22,944 bases of DNA, from the NCBI GenBank assembly GCA_023145575.1, contig JAGLDN010000150.1:1-22944 (forward strand), written 5' to 3'. How positions within the stretch are numbered: the stretch's first letter is position 1; each line of letters starts with the position of its first letter. The DNA comes from Psychromonas sp. (GTDB taxonomy: Bacteria; Pseudomonadota; Gammaproteobacteria; Enterobacterales; Psychromonadaceae). Positions 1-7,799 of the stretch are shown here, one piece after another. The notes beneath the pieces were generated by a model. The model searched no databases, was not told the DNA's origin, and saw nothing but the letters and a program-made list of their open reading frames with translations. Position numbers and translations under genes: made by a program.

Positions 1-88
1 GTTAATCATCTCAGAGGGAAATTTTGCCTAGCACCTTGGTACTATTTCCCTTGCTGAATTTGCACTTTTACGTCACATGGGTATAAAT
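1..88 (+). repeat. Right end of dispersed MITE-like repeat, cut by window edge
   Basis: It begins GTTAATCATCTCAGAGGG and ends TTTACGTCACATGGGTATAA. The same start and end modules occur in the copy at 16850-16938, in the same order and at similar spacing. The left part of the element lies outside the window. Its terminal TATAAAT directly adjoins the broken end of a decayed transposase read on the minus strand, so the repeat probably inserted into that gene. Confidence 0.65.
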
Positions 89-93
89 CCATC

Positions 94-735
94 TTAAATA
101 ACAAACTCAGCGATATTGTCAAAACTCGCCAAAACGCGCTTGTTGCGTTTTATATAATGAATCATATTCACGCTAGTTTTATCATTACTCACGATAGCGT
201 GTTGTCTCCTGATATCAGACAGCGGGCAATAAACCGTTGTGACTTGTGCCAACTGATTTCGATCTTTTTTCTCACCTTGGCTCAGACGGTTGTTAAGTTT
301 TACTTCTTTTTGCAGCTTTGGTCGTACACTCTTGTAACGAGTTTGGTCGAACTACAACCCCTTTGCCTTCAAATTATAAAACTATGATCCCTTAATTTTT
401 TTCTGGCGTTAAATAACGCTTTTGTAAATAATAATTATCAAACTCTGCGGCTACATCTTGAACTAATTGTAAAGTTTGCCCTTTAGCAATAGTTGTTACC
501 ATCGTTATATAGATGGATCTAACTGTGTCACAAAAGAATTTTGGGCGCTTAAATGGCAACTCGTTGAGCAATGGCATGTGAAAATTTCAGATTTGCTACA
601 TTGAGCTCTTTATCGCTTGGAAATACACTTTTTTTCATTTGAACTTGTTTATTTTTACTCCTCCGAATAACGTTGTTAATTCGCCAGAAGTTTTCCTTGT
701 TACCTTGAAAAGTGGCTCCTTGATAGTATTTTGTA
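94..735 (-). pseudogene. Decayed ISKra4-like transposase fragment
   Basis: Reading the minus strand across frames recovers a chain of pieces in the order of an ISKra4-family transposase. They are FPSDKELN followed by KFSHAIAQRVA (about 570-630), then TLQLVQDVAAEFDNYY (about 420-470), then FEGKGVVVRPNSLQ with TKAAKRSKT (about 305-365), then RLSQGEKKDRNQLAQVTTVY (about 235-295), and finally KRVLASFDNIAEFVI, ending at 94. The FDGKG-V-R and GEK-NRKRMA-VA-VY type motifs are my basis for the family name. There are in-frame stops (for example just before FEGKG) and several frameshifts, so it cannot be translated. Homology is weaker above about 630. The downstream part, with the remaining catalytic region, is missing and the break lies beside the repeat at 1-88. 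The family call is from memory of motifs. Confidence 0.65.
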
Positions 736-1077
736 CGACCTCTTGTTATTCAATCTGCGATAGGTACTAGTGAAACAAACGCCCTAATAACTCAATAGTC
801 TCCATTTTGAATATCAGCATGCGCTTTTTGTTTGCAAGTATAAGATTCTAAGTACAAAATGATATATGAAAATTTATTGTTTGCATCAGAAAAAATGAAG
901 TTTCAGGGGATTTCAAGTAAACTAGGTCCATGGAAGGTCTTTTGAGTAGCTTGATGTGTTTTGTAGCTTAACAAATGCCATGAAAGGCTCTTCTTGTTTA
1001 TTTATATGTTTGTAATGCCTTGATCTAAAAGCAATTTTTTGGAAATAGAAAGTTCTACACTATTGTAATTCGAACTC
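736..1077. other. Gene-free stretch, no recognisable content
   Basis: No open frame of useful length, RNA gene or clear terminator was seen. Short minus-strand pieces in the lower part look faintly protein-like and could be the N-terminal part of the transposase relic below, but they carry stops and I could not assign them. Confidence 0.4.
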
Positions 1078-1180
1078 AGGTGATTAACGTAGTTAATCAT
1101 TGAGAGGGCAATTTTATGTCGAGTACATAAGCAAAATTTTCTTGTTTATGTTGCGTTTTTATATCACATTTTTATAAACA
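1078..1180 (+). repeat. Right half of MITE-like repeat
   Basis: The sequence GTAGTTAATCATTGAGAGGG, followed by CAATTTTATGTCGAGTA, matches the internal module at 16850-16885. The end GTTGCGTTTTTATATCACAT, then TTTTATAAA, is a diverged form of the terminal TTGCATCTTTACGTCACATGGGTATA. I could not find a left end, so this is a partial or strongly diverged copy. Confidence 0.55.
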
Positions 1181-1253
1181 GATTTAAAGGTGTGATGCAA
1201 AACAAGAAAATAAAAACAAGAATAATTTATCGCGAATGACAAGCTCAATTATT

Positions 1254-1706
1254 TTATTTCTGTGCATATTGTGCTAATGACCTTAATGCTTTCTTTAATG
1301 TAGGATCGGCATTTTCAGCAAGCAATAAGAAGGCTTTAGCAATGTCTTTTGGCATTAAATAAGTTTTTTTAATTGACTTTATATTTATTTGTTTAATTTT
1401 TTGTGTATTAGTTGCTAGGCGCGGGTTCACAATTATTTTCATTTGTATGATACTTGGCTCTTTTGATCTGAGGATCCTCAATATTTCATTTTGCATAAAT
1501 TGTATTCGCATTTTCCACATGGCTGCAGGAACTTCAAGTATTAAACGTCCATTCTTCACATTTCCAATGCGACAATCAATGATGTTATGTTGTTTTAAGA
1601 TGCTTTGTAGTAAACTATTTAGTTGAGAGATCCGCATGCTTTTTTGTTGCAGGTTGTTATTTTTCATTATTCGTGATATAGACTGAGGTTGACGGGTTTT
1701 TAACAT
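1254..1706 (-). CDS. dciA: DciA family (DUF721) replicative helicase loader
   Basis: This is a DUF721/DciA protein of 150 residues. DciA is the ancestral bacterial factor that assists loading of the replicative helicase DnaB at origins and is found where DnaC is absent. I recognise it by the N-terminal MLKTRQPQSISRIM, the basic character, the central ISQLNSLLQSILKQH helix and the GRLILEVPAAMWKMRIQ strand-helix typical of the KH-like fold. The open frame extends 18 codons further upstream, but the ATG at 1706 is preferred: it has an AGGAATAAA ribosome site right before it and matches the usual N-terminus. The gene is divergent from the M23 peptidase gene, with only 37 bp between the two starts. 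Placement beside an M23 gene and secA is the usual arrangement in Vibrio-like bacteria and supports the call. Confidence 0.85.
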   Translation of the reverse strand: MLKTRQPQSISRIMKNNNLQQKSMRISQLNSLLQSILKQHNIIDCRIGNVKNGRLILEVPAAMWKMRIQFMQNEILRILRSKEPSIIQMKIIVNPRLATNTQKIKQINIKSIKKTYLMPKDIAKAFLLLAENADPTLKKALRSLAQYAQK

Positions 1707-1743
1707 TTTATTCCTGACAGAAATTTTAAATTGAGGACGACTT

Positions 1744-2678
1744 ATGAGTACAACTGGCATTTATTCAACAGATGAAACAGATCATACAATTTCTATCGAA
1801 AAAAATAAATTATTTATGATCTTTGTTTTGTTTATTGTGTTGATTGTCACCGTAGTGTTTCTTATGCAAGGCTATTATGCAAAGCAAATTGCAGATTTTA
1901 AAATGAAAGCAATTTATAATAGCGACGTTAGTAAAGATAAATATCTAAAAAAAATTGAAATTCAATCGGATCAAAAATTAATTTTATTAGCGAAAAAATT
2001 AGGTGTATTGCAAGCTAAAGTTGAGCGGTTGAATACACTGAGTGTCGATATTATTAAGCAATCAAAATTTCCATCAGCAGAGTTCAATTTTTTAACTTCG
2101 CAAGAGGATAACTTTAATAAAAAAAAAACCTAAATTTTTCATTAAATATTGAAGATCCTTATTTATTATTTAGACAGAAAATGGACAATTTTGATTATTA
2201 TGTAACAAATAAAACTAGCCAATTTAAACGTCTTTATCTTATTTTCAATAATCGACATATAGAGCAACAGTTATTTATTTCTGGTTGGCCTGTTCAACGA
2301 AAAAACACTCGATTGACATCACCTTTTGGAATAAGAAAAAGTCCTTTTACTGGTATGCCCAGAATGCATAAAGGTGTTGATTTAGCAGGGCCAATAGGTA
2401 CTGACATTCATGCGACAAGTGCAGGTGTCGTTGTTTGGGCTGGAAAGCGTGGTGGTTTTGGAAATATGGTTGAGATAACTGATGGAGGCGGAAATATGAC
2501 ACGTTATGGCCATGCGCGAACTATTGATGTCTCTGTCGGTGATGTGGTTAGCAAAGGGCAGATCATTGCACAGATGGGCAGTACAGGTCGCTCTACTGGT
2601 CCGCATGTACATTACGAAGTACTTAAAAATGGTATACAGGTTAACCCTGATGTCTATTTAAATCGCAAAGCGATTTAA
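1744..2678 (+). CDS. M23 family metallopeptidase, split by a -1 frameshift in a poly-A run
   Basis: This encodes a membrane-anchored peptidoglycan endopeptidase of the LytM/M23 type, about 311 residues if the frame is repaired. The first part (1744-2133) has a good GAGGACGACTT ribosome site, a transmembrane segment at about residues 23-42 and a likely coiled coil at 65-105. It runs into TAA after ten consecutive A (2119-2128). Stepping back one base in that run opens the second frame through to 2678 without a stop. The second part holds the complete zinc site: HKGVD, GHAR and HVHYE, plus SPFGIR and STGRSTGPHVHYE. The ATG at 2181 has no ribosome site, which argues against two genes. So the gene is either frameshifted by one lost A, a sequencing error, or expressed by slippage. 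It sits just upstream of secA, the usual place for an M23 gene in related genomes. Confidence 0.8.
2119..2128 (+). other. A10 homopolymer at the frame change of the M23 gene
   Basis: The in-frame reading is AAT AAA AAA AAA ACC TAA. One extra A, or a -1 ribosome shift on A-AAA-AAA, joins the N-terminal membrane anchor to the catalytic domain. Runs of nine or more A are known sites of transcriptional slippage in AT-rich bacteria; whether it occurs here is inference. Confidence 0.6.
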
Positions 2679-2701
2679 ATAGAGCTTGGTTTCATATAAA
2701 A

Positions 2702-2732
2702 TTAACAATTAACAATTTACAATTAACAATTA
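2702..2732 (+). repeat. Short tandem heptamer TTAACAA in the secA leader
   Basis: Four copies of a 7-bp unit lie end to end (TTAACAA twice, TTTACAA, TTAACAA), followed by a partial TTA. They fill most of the 71-bp gap between the M23 stop and the secA ATG. There is no secM-like reading frame in this gap. Confidence 0.8.
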
Positions 2733-2749
2733 AATATTTTGAGAGTGCA

Positions 2750-5482
2750 ATGATCACACAAATAATGACTAAGCTTTTCGGTAGCCGAAATGCCCGTTAC
2801 TTAAAAAAGTTGCAACAAGTAGTTGCTGAAATAAATAACTTAGAGCCAGAAATGAACGCGCTGAGTGATGAAGCATTAAAAGCTAAAACAATAGAATTTA
2901 AGAAACGTATAGAAGATGGGGCTACTGTTGATAGCTTGCTTGTTGAAGCATTTGCGGTAGTTAGAGCCGCTTCAATTCGTGTCTTTTCTATGCGTCATTT
3001 TGACGTTCAAATGATTGGCGGGATGATCTTAAATGAAAATAAAATTGCAGAAATGCGCACAGGTGAAGGTAAAACATTGACGGCAACATTGCCTGCTTAC
3101 CTTAACGCCTTGGCTGGTAAAGGGGTTCACATTATCACTGTCAATGACTATTTGGCAGAACGTGATGCCAAATGGAATGCGGAACTTTTCGAGTTTTTAG
3201 GGCTTTCAGTTGGTATTAATCTATCGGGTATGGAGTCAGATGAAAAACGCGAAGCTTACCATGCGGATATTACTTACGGTACAAATAACGAGTTTGGTTT
3301 TGATTACTTAAGAGACAATATGGCGTTTGAAGGTAGTGATCGAGTCATGCGCGAATTGTATTTTGCAATCGTAGATGAAGTTGACTCAATCTTAATTGAT
3401 GAAGCGAGAACACCCCTTATTATTTCTGGGCCTACAGATGGTGAATCAACGCTATACACCAAGCTTAATACTGTCATCCCATTACTTACGAAGCAAGATA
3501 AAGAAGACACAGAAGAATATACTGGCGATGGAGACTACACTATTGATGAAAAAAATAAGCACGTATTATTAACTGAACGTGGGCAAGAGAAAGTAGAAAA
3601 TATTTTACATGAACGTGGGATACTAGATCAAACACAGTCATTATACTCAGCCTTAAGTATTAGCTTATTGCATCATGTCAACGCGGCATTACGCGCGCAT
3701 ACATTATTTGAAAAAGATGTTGAATACATAGTGACAGACGAGGGTGAAGTTGTCATTGTTGACGAACATACAGGTAGAACGATGCCAGGACGCCGTTGGT
3801 CGGAAGGTTTACATCAGGCTATTGAAGCAAAAGAAGGTGTAGAAATTCAGAATGAAAATCAAACGCTGGCATCTATCACTTTCCAGAATTTTTTCCGTTT
3901 ATATGGAAAACTCGCGGGTATGACGGGTACAGCAGACACAGAAGCATTTGAGTTTCAGTCCATTTACAACTTAGAAACGATTGTTATTCCAACAAACAAA
4001 CCGATGATCCGAGTAGATGGTGGTGATTTAGTCTACTTGAGCGCAGTTGAAAAATACCAAGCAATTGTAAAAGATATAACAGAGCGAATTAAGCAACGCC
4101 AACCTGTTCTCGTGGGTACTGTGTCGATTGAAACGTCTGAATTACTTTCAAATTTAATGAACAAAGAAAAGATAAAACACAGTGTATTGAATGCGAAATT
4201 TCACGAAAAAGAAGCAGACATCATTGCGCAAGCTGGCGCGTTGGGCTCTATTACTATTGCAACAAATATGGCGGGCCGTGGAACCGATATAGTTTTAGGT
4301 GGAAACTTGGAAGCAAGGCTTGCTAAATTAGGCACTCTTTCAAAAAAAGAGATTGAGGTTGAAACATTACAGTGGAAAGCTGACCAAGCAGAGGTACTTG
4401 AAGTCGGCGGACTTTATATTATCGGTACAGAGCGGCATGAATCGCGCCGAATTGATAATCAGCTTCGTGGGCGTTCAGGGCGGCAAGGTGATGCTGGTGA
4501 AAGCCGTTTTTACCTTTCTATGGAAGATTCGTTAATGCGTATCTTTGCTTCTGAAAAAGTGTCTAATATGATGAAAAAGTTAGGCATGGAAAATGGCGAA
4601 TCAATTGAGCACCCTTGGGTTACGCGTGCGATTGAAAACGCACAAAGGAAAGTCGAAGGTCGCAACTTTGATATGCGCAAATCGCTTCTTGATTATGATG
4701 ATGTTGCTAATGAACAACGTAAAATAATTTATCAACAGCGTAATGGCGTGATGGATAGTGAGGAAATTTCGTCGACGATTAGTCAAATTTGGGAAGATGT
4801 ATTTACCTCAGTTATGCGACAGTATGTTCCGCTTCACTCATTAACAGAGCAATGGGATCTTGACGGCTTACAGGTCATTTTAAAGGGCGAATTTGGCATT
4901 GATGTCCCAGTAAAAAAATGGTTAATAGAAAATGAAAATCTTCAAGAAGAGGAAATACTCGAAAAGATATTAATGCAAGCCAATGCAAGTTACAAGGATA
5001 AAAAAGAGGAGGCAGGTGAAGATGTCATTGCAGGTTTTGAAAAGTCAGTAATGCTTCAATCGATTGACTCATTATGGAAAGAGCATCTTGGAACAATGGA
5101 TCATTTACGCCAAGGGATCCACTTGCGCGGTTACGCTCAAAAAGATCCAAAACAAGAATATAAACGTGAATCATTTCAGATGTTTCTTGAAATGCTTGGA
5201 AATTTAAAAAATGAAGTGGTGCAAGTATTATCTCGGGTGCAAATACAAAATAAGGAAGAGGTTGATGCGATTGTTGATAAACGACGAGAAGAAGAAGCTA
5301 TTGCAAACATTAAATTACAACATGCGGAAGTCAGTAATGGTGAAGTCTTAAATGAAGGTGAAAATGAAAAGAAGATAGAGACTTATGTGCGCTCTGAGCG
5401 AAAAGTTGGCCGAAACAATCCCTGTCCTTGCGGATCTGGCAAAAAATTTAAGCATTGTCACGGTAAAATAGTTCAAGTTTAG
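2750..5482 (+). CDS. secA: Protein translocase subunit SecA
   Basis: SecA is the ATPase motor that pushes unfolded preproteins through the SecYEG channel at the inner membrane. At 910 residues it is close to the E. coli length (901). Visible motifs are the Walker A site MRTGEGKT (102-109), the DEAD-type Walker B DEVDSILIDEART (209-221), the MAGRGTDI motif and the ESRRIDNQLRGRSGRQGD block of the second helicase domain. The C-terminal zinc-binding tail is CPCGSGKKFKHCHG, with Cys892, Cys894, Cys903 and His904, used for SecB and phospholipid contact. The ATG is preceded by GAGAGTGC. The gene follows the M23 peptidase gene and precedes mutT by 34 bp, so secA-mutT is probably one transcript. The E. 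coli-type regulator SecM is absent upstream. Confidence 0.98.
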   Translation: MITQIMTKLFGSRNARYLKKLQQVVAEINNLEPEMNALSDEALKAKTIEFKKRIEDGATVDSLLVEAFAVVRAASIRVFSMRHFDVQMIGGMILNENKIAEMRTGEGKTLTATLPAYLNALAGKGVHIITVNDYLAERDAKWNAELFEFLGLSVGINLSGMESDEKREAYHADITYGTNNEFGFDYLRDNMAFEGSDRVMRELYFAIVDEVDSILIDEARTPLIISGPTDGESTLYTKLNTVIPLLTKQDKEDTEEYTGDGDYTIDEKNKHVLLTERGQEKVENILHERGILDQTQSLYSALSISLLHHVNAALRAHTLFEKDVEYIVTDEGEVVIVDEHTGRTMPGRRWSEGLHQAIEAKEGVEIQNENQTLASITFQNFFRLYGKLAGMTGTADTEAFEFQSIYNLETIVIPTNKPMIRVDGGDLVYLSAVEKYQAIVKDITERIKQRQPVLVGTVSIETSELLSNLMNKEKIKHSVLNAKFHEKEADIIAQAGALGSITIATNMAGRGTDIVLGGNLEARLAKLGTLSKKEIEVETLQWKADQAEVLEVGGLYIIGTERHESRRIDNQLRGRSGRQGDAGESRFYLSMEDSLMRIFASEKVSNMMKKLGMENGESIEHPWVTRAIENAQRKVEGRNFDMRKSLLDYDDVANEQRKIIYQQRNGVMDSEEISSTISQIWEDVFTSVMRQYVPLHSLTEQWDLDGLQVILKGEFGIDVPVKKWLIENENLQEEEILEKILMQANASYKDKKEEAGEDVIAGFEKSVMLQSIDSLWKEHLGTMDHLRQGIHLRGYAQKDPKQEYKRESFQMFLEMLGNLKNEVVQVLSRVQIQNKEEVDAIVDKRREEEAIANIKLQHAEVSNGEVLNEGENEKKIETYVRSERKVGRNNPCPCGSGKKFKHCHGKIVQV

Positions 5483-5516
5483 TTTTCAATGTATTTTTCC
5501 TTTATAAAGGATTTCT

Positions 5517-5909
5517 GTGATAATTAAAATCAGTATTGCCATTGTTATCAATGAGCAGCAAGAAATACTAATTTCTTTGCGCAATGGTGATTTACACCAA
5601 TGCGATAAATGGGAGTTTCCAGGAGGTAAAGTAGATAACGACGAAACGCCTGAAAATGCAATGTTGCGTGAGCTTAAGGAAGAGGTGGGATTAGAGGCGA
5701 CGCAATATCATTTTTTTAAATGTTTAGATCACAAGTATCTTGACAGGTCGCTTTCACTTTATTTTTTTTGGGTTAATCAATATATTGGCATTGCGAAAAG
5801 TCGAATTAACCAACCACTAAAATGGGTCAAGATTGATGAACTCGCTACTTTTGATTTTCCTGCGGCGAATAAAAAAATAATAACAGCTATCCAAAAACGA
5901 TGCATGTGA
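5517..5909 (+). CDS. mutT: 8-oxo-dGTP diphosphatase MutT (Nudix)
   Basis: MutT hydrolyses 8-oxo-dGTP to the monophosphate and so prevents A:T to C:G transversions. At 130 residues it is about the E. coli length (129). The full Nudix box G-x5-E-x7-REU-x-EE-x-GU runs from Gly37 to Leu59, with Glu43, Arg51, Glu52, Glu55 and Glu56 all present. WEFPGGKV before it and PLKWVKIDEL near the C-terminus are also typical. The start is GTG, preceded by AAAGGA at proper spacing. The gene directly follows secA, as in many gammaproteobacteria, and is likely co-transcribed with it. In E. coli-like genomes yacG comes next, but here the neighbour is a decayed insertion element. Confidence 0.95.
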   Translation: MIIKISIAIVINEQQEILISLRNGDLHQCDKWEFPGGKVDNDETPENAMLRELKEEVGLEATQYHFFKCLDHKYLDRSLSLYFFWVNQYIGIAKSRINQPLKWVKIDELATFDFPAANKKIITAIQKRCM

Positions 5910-6039
5910 TTTTAACCTATGTACCTGTCGTTCCGTACCTTAAGATTTATTAAAGGGCGGGCGACCTGCACAGGTTTTTGAGATTAAAGTGATAGTTAAT
6001 TACAATATCTTAATACAGACATCTCTTTTTGATCTATTA

Positions 6040-6232
6040 CTCTGTTTTAAAGGGATAGAGCTTGATCAATTCATATATAAAATCACTTGCCCAACACGGT
6101 TTGGTTGCTCAAAGCTTGGTAGTAATGATCAACGGGTTTTGCTTTACTGACCGTACTTTTCATCTGTATAGTGACGTCTTTTCAGACAAAGTATTACATC
6201 TCGTTATTAGATCTAAGAGCAATTACCAATAA
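6040..6232 (+). pseudogene. N-terminal fragment of IS1634-like (DUF4277) transposase
   Basis: The plus strand encodes INSYIKSLAQHGLVAQSLVV, then MINGFCFTDRTFHLYSDVFS and DKVLHLVI. This matches the order of the N-terminal region of IS1634-type transposases (…GQ-VKA-VLNGLGF--R-LYL-P-FF-DKPVERLIG). A frameshift near 6064 separates it from a preceding KGIEL piece that resembles the upstream -LGL-ELID- motif. It stops at 6230 and nothing of the catalytic domain follows. It lies where ampD is often found next to nadC. Family assignment is by motif memory. Confidence 0.5.
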
Positions 6233-6317
6233 ATAGTCTTCTATTTTATTGCTTTTAATCACTTACTTTCGCGATGTCAGTTTCGTAAAGCCTGAGAAAG
6301 CATCTTAAATTAATATG

Positions 6318-6460
6318 GGTATGTACTCATGTGACGTAATGGTGGTAGGTCAGATCGGTAAATTGTTCCAAGATACGCTGCATAAAATTGACCTTTGGTG
6401 ATCAACTGCGTTAATCACCAAAGGTAGAATAAAAATAAAGACTTTAATACTTAACTCGTT
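6318..6460 (-). repeat. MITE-like repeat copy, minus orientation
   Basis: Read on the minus strand this contains, in order, an A/T module close to AATTAAAGTCTTTATTTTTA, then GTTGATCACCAAAGG, TCAATTTTATGC, CAATTTACCGATCTGACC and the terminal TTACGTCACATGAGTA. The same order is seen on the plus strand at 8635-8753, including CAATTTATCGATCTGAC. This pair of copies is the best evidence that the modules belong to one element. It lies just downstream of nadC. Confidence 0.65.
6391..6425 (-). terminator. Perfect 12-bp hairpin downstream of nadC
   Basis: ACCTTTGGTGAT and ATCACCAAAGGT form a perfect 12-bp inverted repeat with an 11-nt loop. It is inside the repeat copy and about 85 bp past the nadC stop. 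On the nadC strand it is followed by CAATTTTATG, which is only weakly U-rich. It could end nadC transcripts or just be a structural part of the repeat. Confidence 0.4.
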
Positions 6461-6510
6461 TCTCTCAGTCGAATCTTTTTAACTTTGTTGTTCGGTGAAA
6501 GGATCCATGA

Positions 6511-7362
6511 TTATTCCACAAAGCGCATTGAGAGATCAAGGGCTTGAATATGCTTGGTTAGCGCACCAACTGAAATATAATCAACGCCTGTTTGTGCATA
6601 AATTGGTAGTGTCTCATTATTAACATTACCTGATACTTCAAGATCTGCTGGGTGGTTTAATTTTCGATTAATTTTAACGGCATTGACCATCATTGGTACG
6701 GTAAAGTTATCAAGCATGATCCGTTTCGCACCCGCATTAATGGCTAATTTAAGCTCTGCAATGCTTTCGACTTCAACTTCTATGACATAATCTGGATGTG
6801 TTTTTACTGCTTTATTGACTGCTTGTTTAATGCCGCCACAGGCAAAAATATGATTTTCTTTAATTAAATAGGCATCAAACAACCCCATGCGATGATTAAA
6901 ACCACCACCACAAAGTACAGCATATTTCGATGCAATACGTAAACCTGGTATTGTTTTACGCGTATCTAAGAGTTTGCAGTTGGTATGTTTTATTAGTTCG
7001 CTGTATTGTTTCGTTACGCTCGCAATACCCGATAATGTTTGTATAAAGTTAAGTGCAGTGCGTTCAGCAGTTAACAACGCGCGCGCGGATCCTTCAACTG
7101 AAAATAGTTTTTGGTTTGTGTTGATTTTGTCGCCATCTTTTACAAACCAAGTGATCACAATCTTATCATCAATTTGCTTAAATACTTCTTGAGCCCATGC
7201 TTTTCCACAAAAAACACCGTTTTCTCGAGTGATTACATTGGCAAGCGCATTTTTTCTAGCAGAGATCAAGTTCGCTGTAATGTCTCCATTTAGTGCTGAT
7301 GAGCCATTAAGATCTTCATATAAAGCAATTTTAACACTCGTTTCTATTTCGGTTGAAAACAT
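6511..7362 (-). CDS. nadC: Nicotinate-nucleotide pyrophosphorylase (quinolinate PRTase)
   Basis: NadC converts quinolinate and PRPP to nicotinate mononucleotide, CO2 and PPi in de novo NAD synthesis. The protein is 283 residues. Active-site and fold motifs visible are TAERTALNFIQTLSGIAS (Arg101), LLDTRKTIPGLR (132-142), CGGGFNHRMGL (His157, Arg158), LIKENH (Lys168), VEVE, IMLDNF (Asp218), LEVSGNVN and DYISVGALTKH. The open frame allows a start ten codons earlier, but ATG at 7362 has TAGGAAAATT right before it and gives the usual N-terminus. In Vibrio-type genomes nadC is divergent from the pilABCD-coaE operon; here it is divergent from coaE alone, with a repeat element filling the space between. 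Confidence 0.95.
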   Translation of the reverse strand: MFSTEIETSVKIALYEDLNGSSALNGDITANLISARKNALANVITRENGVFCGKAWAQEVFKQIDDKIVITWFVKDGDKINTNQKLFSVEGSARALLTAERTALNFIQTLSGIASVTKQYSELIKHTNCKLLDTRKTIPGLRIASKYAVLCGGGFNHRMGLFDAYLIKENHIFACGGIKQAVNKAVKTHPDYVIEVEVESIAELKLAINAGAKRIMLDNFTVPMMVNAVKINRKLNHPADLEVSGNVNNETLPIYAQTGVDYISVGALTKHIQALDLSMRFVE

Positions 7363-7413
7363 AATTTTCCTATTTATTGTCAGAATGAGCATATTTTGTA
7401 AATTTAATGAGTT

Positions 7414-7735
7414 AATATACCAATGTTAACTCAAGATGCAACGTCAGGGACTAGACAACACGACTTAAAATTTCACTTTCGATCATTAACGTAGCAAATC
7501 ATTGAGAGGAAATTTAAAATACGTACATTAATTTTTAACTCATTATTTTTAGCCCGAAATTTTATAGTCGTGTGAAATTGGTGCAAGTTGCCATGCCCTG
7601 TAGAGCTTTAGATTGAAACCTGCGATGCGTTACAACATTTCAAAAGAGAATAATTACTAGCTTGTGTTGTGCCTTGAACGGACATCTGAGCTATATCGGC
7701 GCATTGCATCCTTACGTCACATGGTATATCAATGA
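7414..7735. repeat. MITE-like repeat between nadC and coaE
   Basis: The left end TATACCAATGTTAACTCAAG continues into ATGCAACG. The right end TTGCATCCTTACGTCACATG continues into GTATA. They are imperfect inverted copies of each other, giving an element of about 320 bp. Inside are GTAGCAAATCATTGAGAGG (7491-7509) and TTACAACATTTCAAAAGAGA followed by ATAATTACTAGC. The latter is an inverted copy of the core at 16668-16725. The internal order differs from the copy at 16614, so this may be a composite of two halves. Confidence 0.6.
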
Positions 7736-7799
7736 CAAGCTACAGTTTTATTATCCCGAACTTAGTTTAAGGAGTAATGATTTATGACAGGGTGAGTAA

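Noticed and set aside
157..387. Plus-strand 76-codon open frame
   Set aside because: It lies opposite the ISKra4-like transposase relic, has no ribosome site and its product resembles nothing; an antisense shadow.
2382..2612. Minus-strand frame inside the M23 gene
   Set aside because: It overlaps the conserved catalytic domain on the other strand; a shadow.
2679..2749. SecM arrest peptide upstream of secA
   Set aside because: The gap is 71 bp, mostly TTAACAA repeats, with no coding frame for a SecM-like peptide.
5970..5990. Possible rho-independent terminator after mutT (ACCTGCACAGGT then TTTTT)
   Set aside because: The stem is only 5 bp with a 2-base loop, too tight to be convincing.
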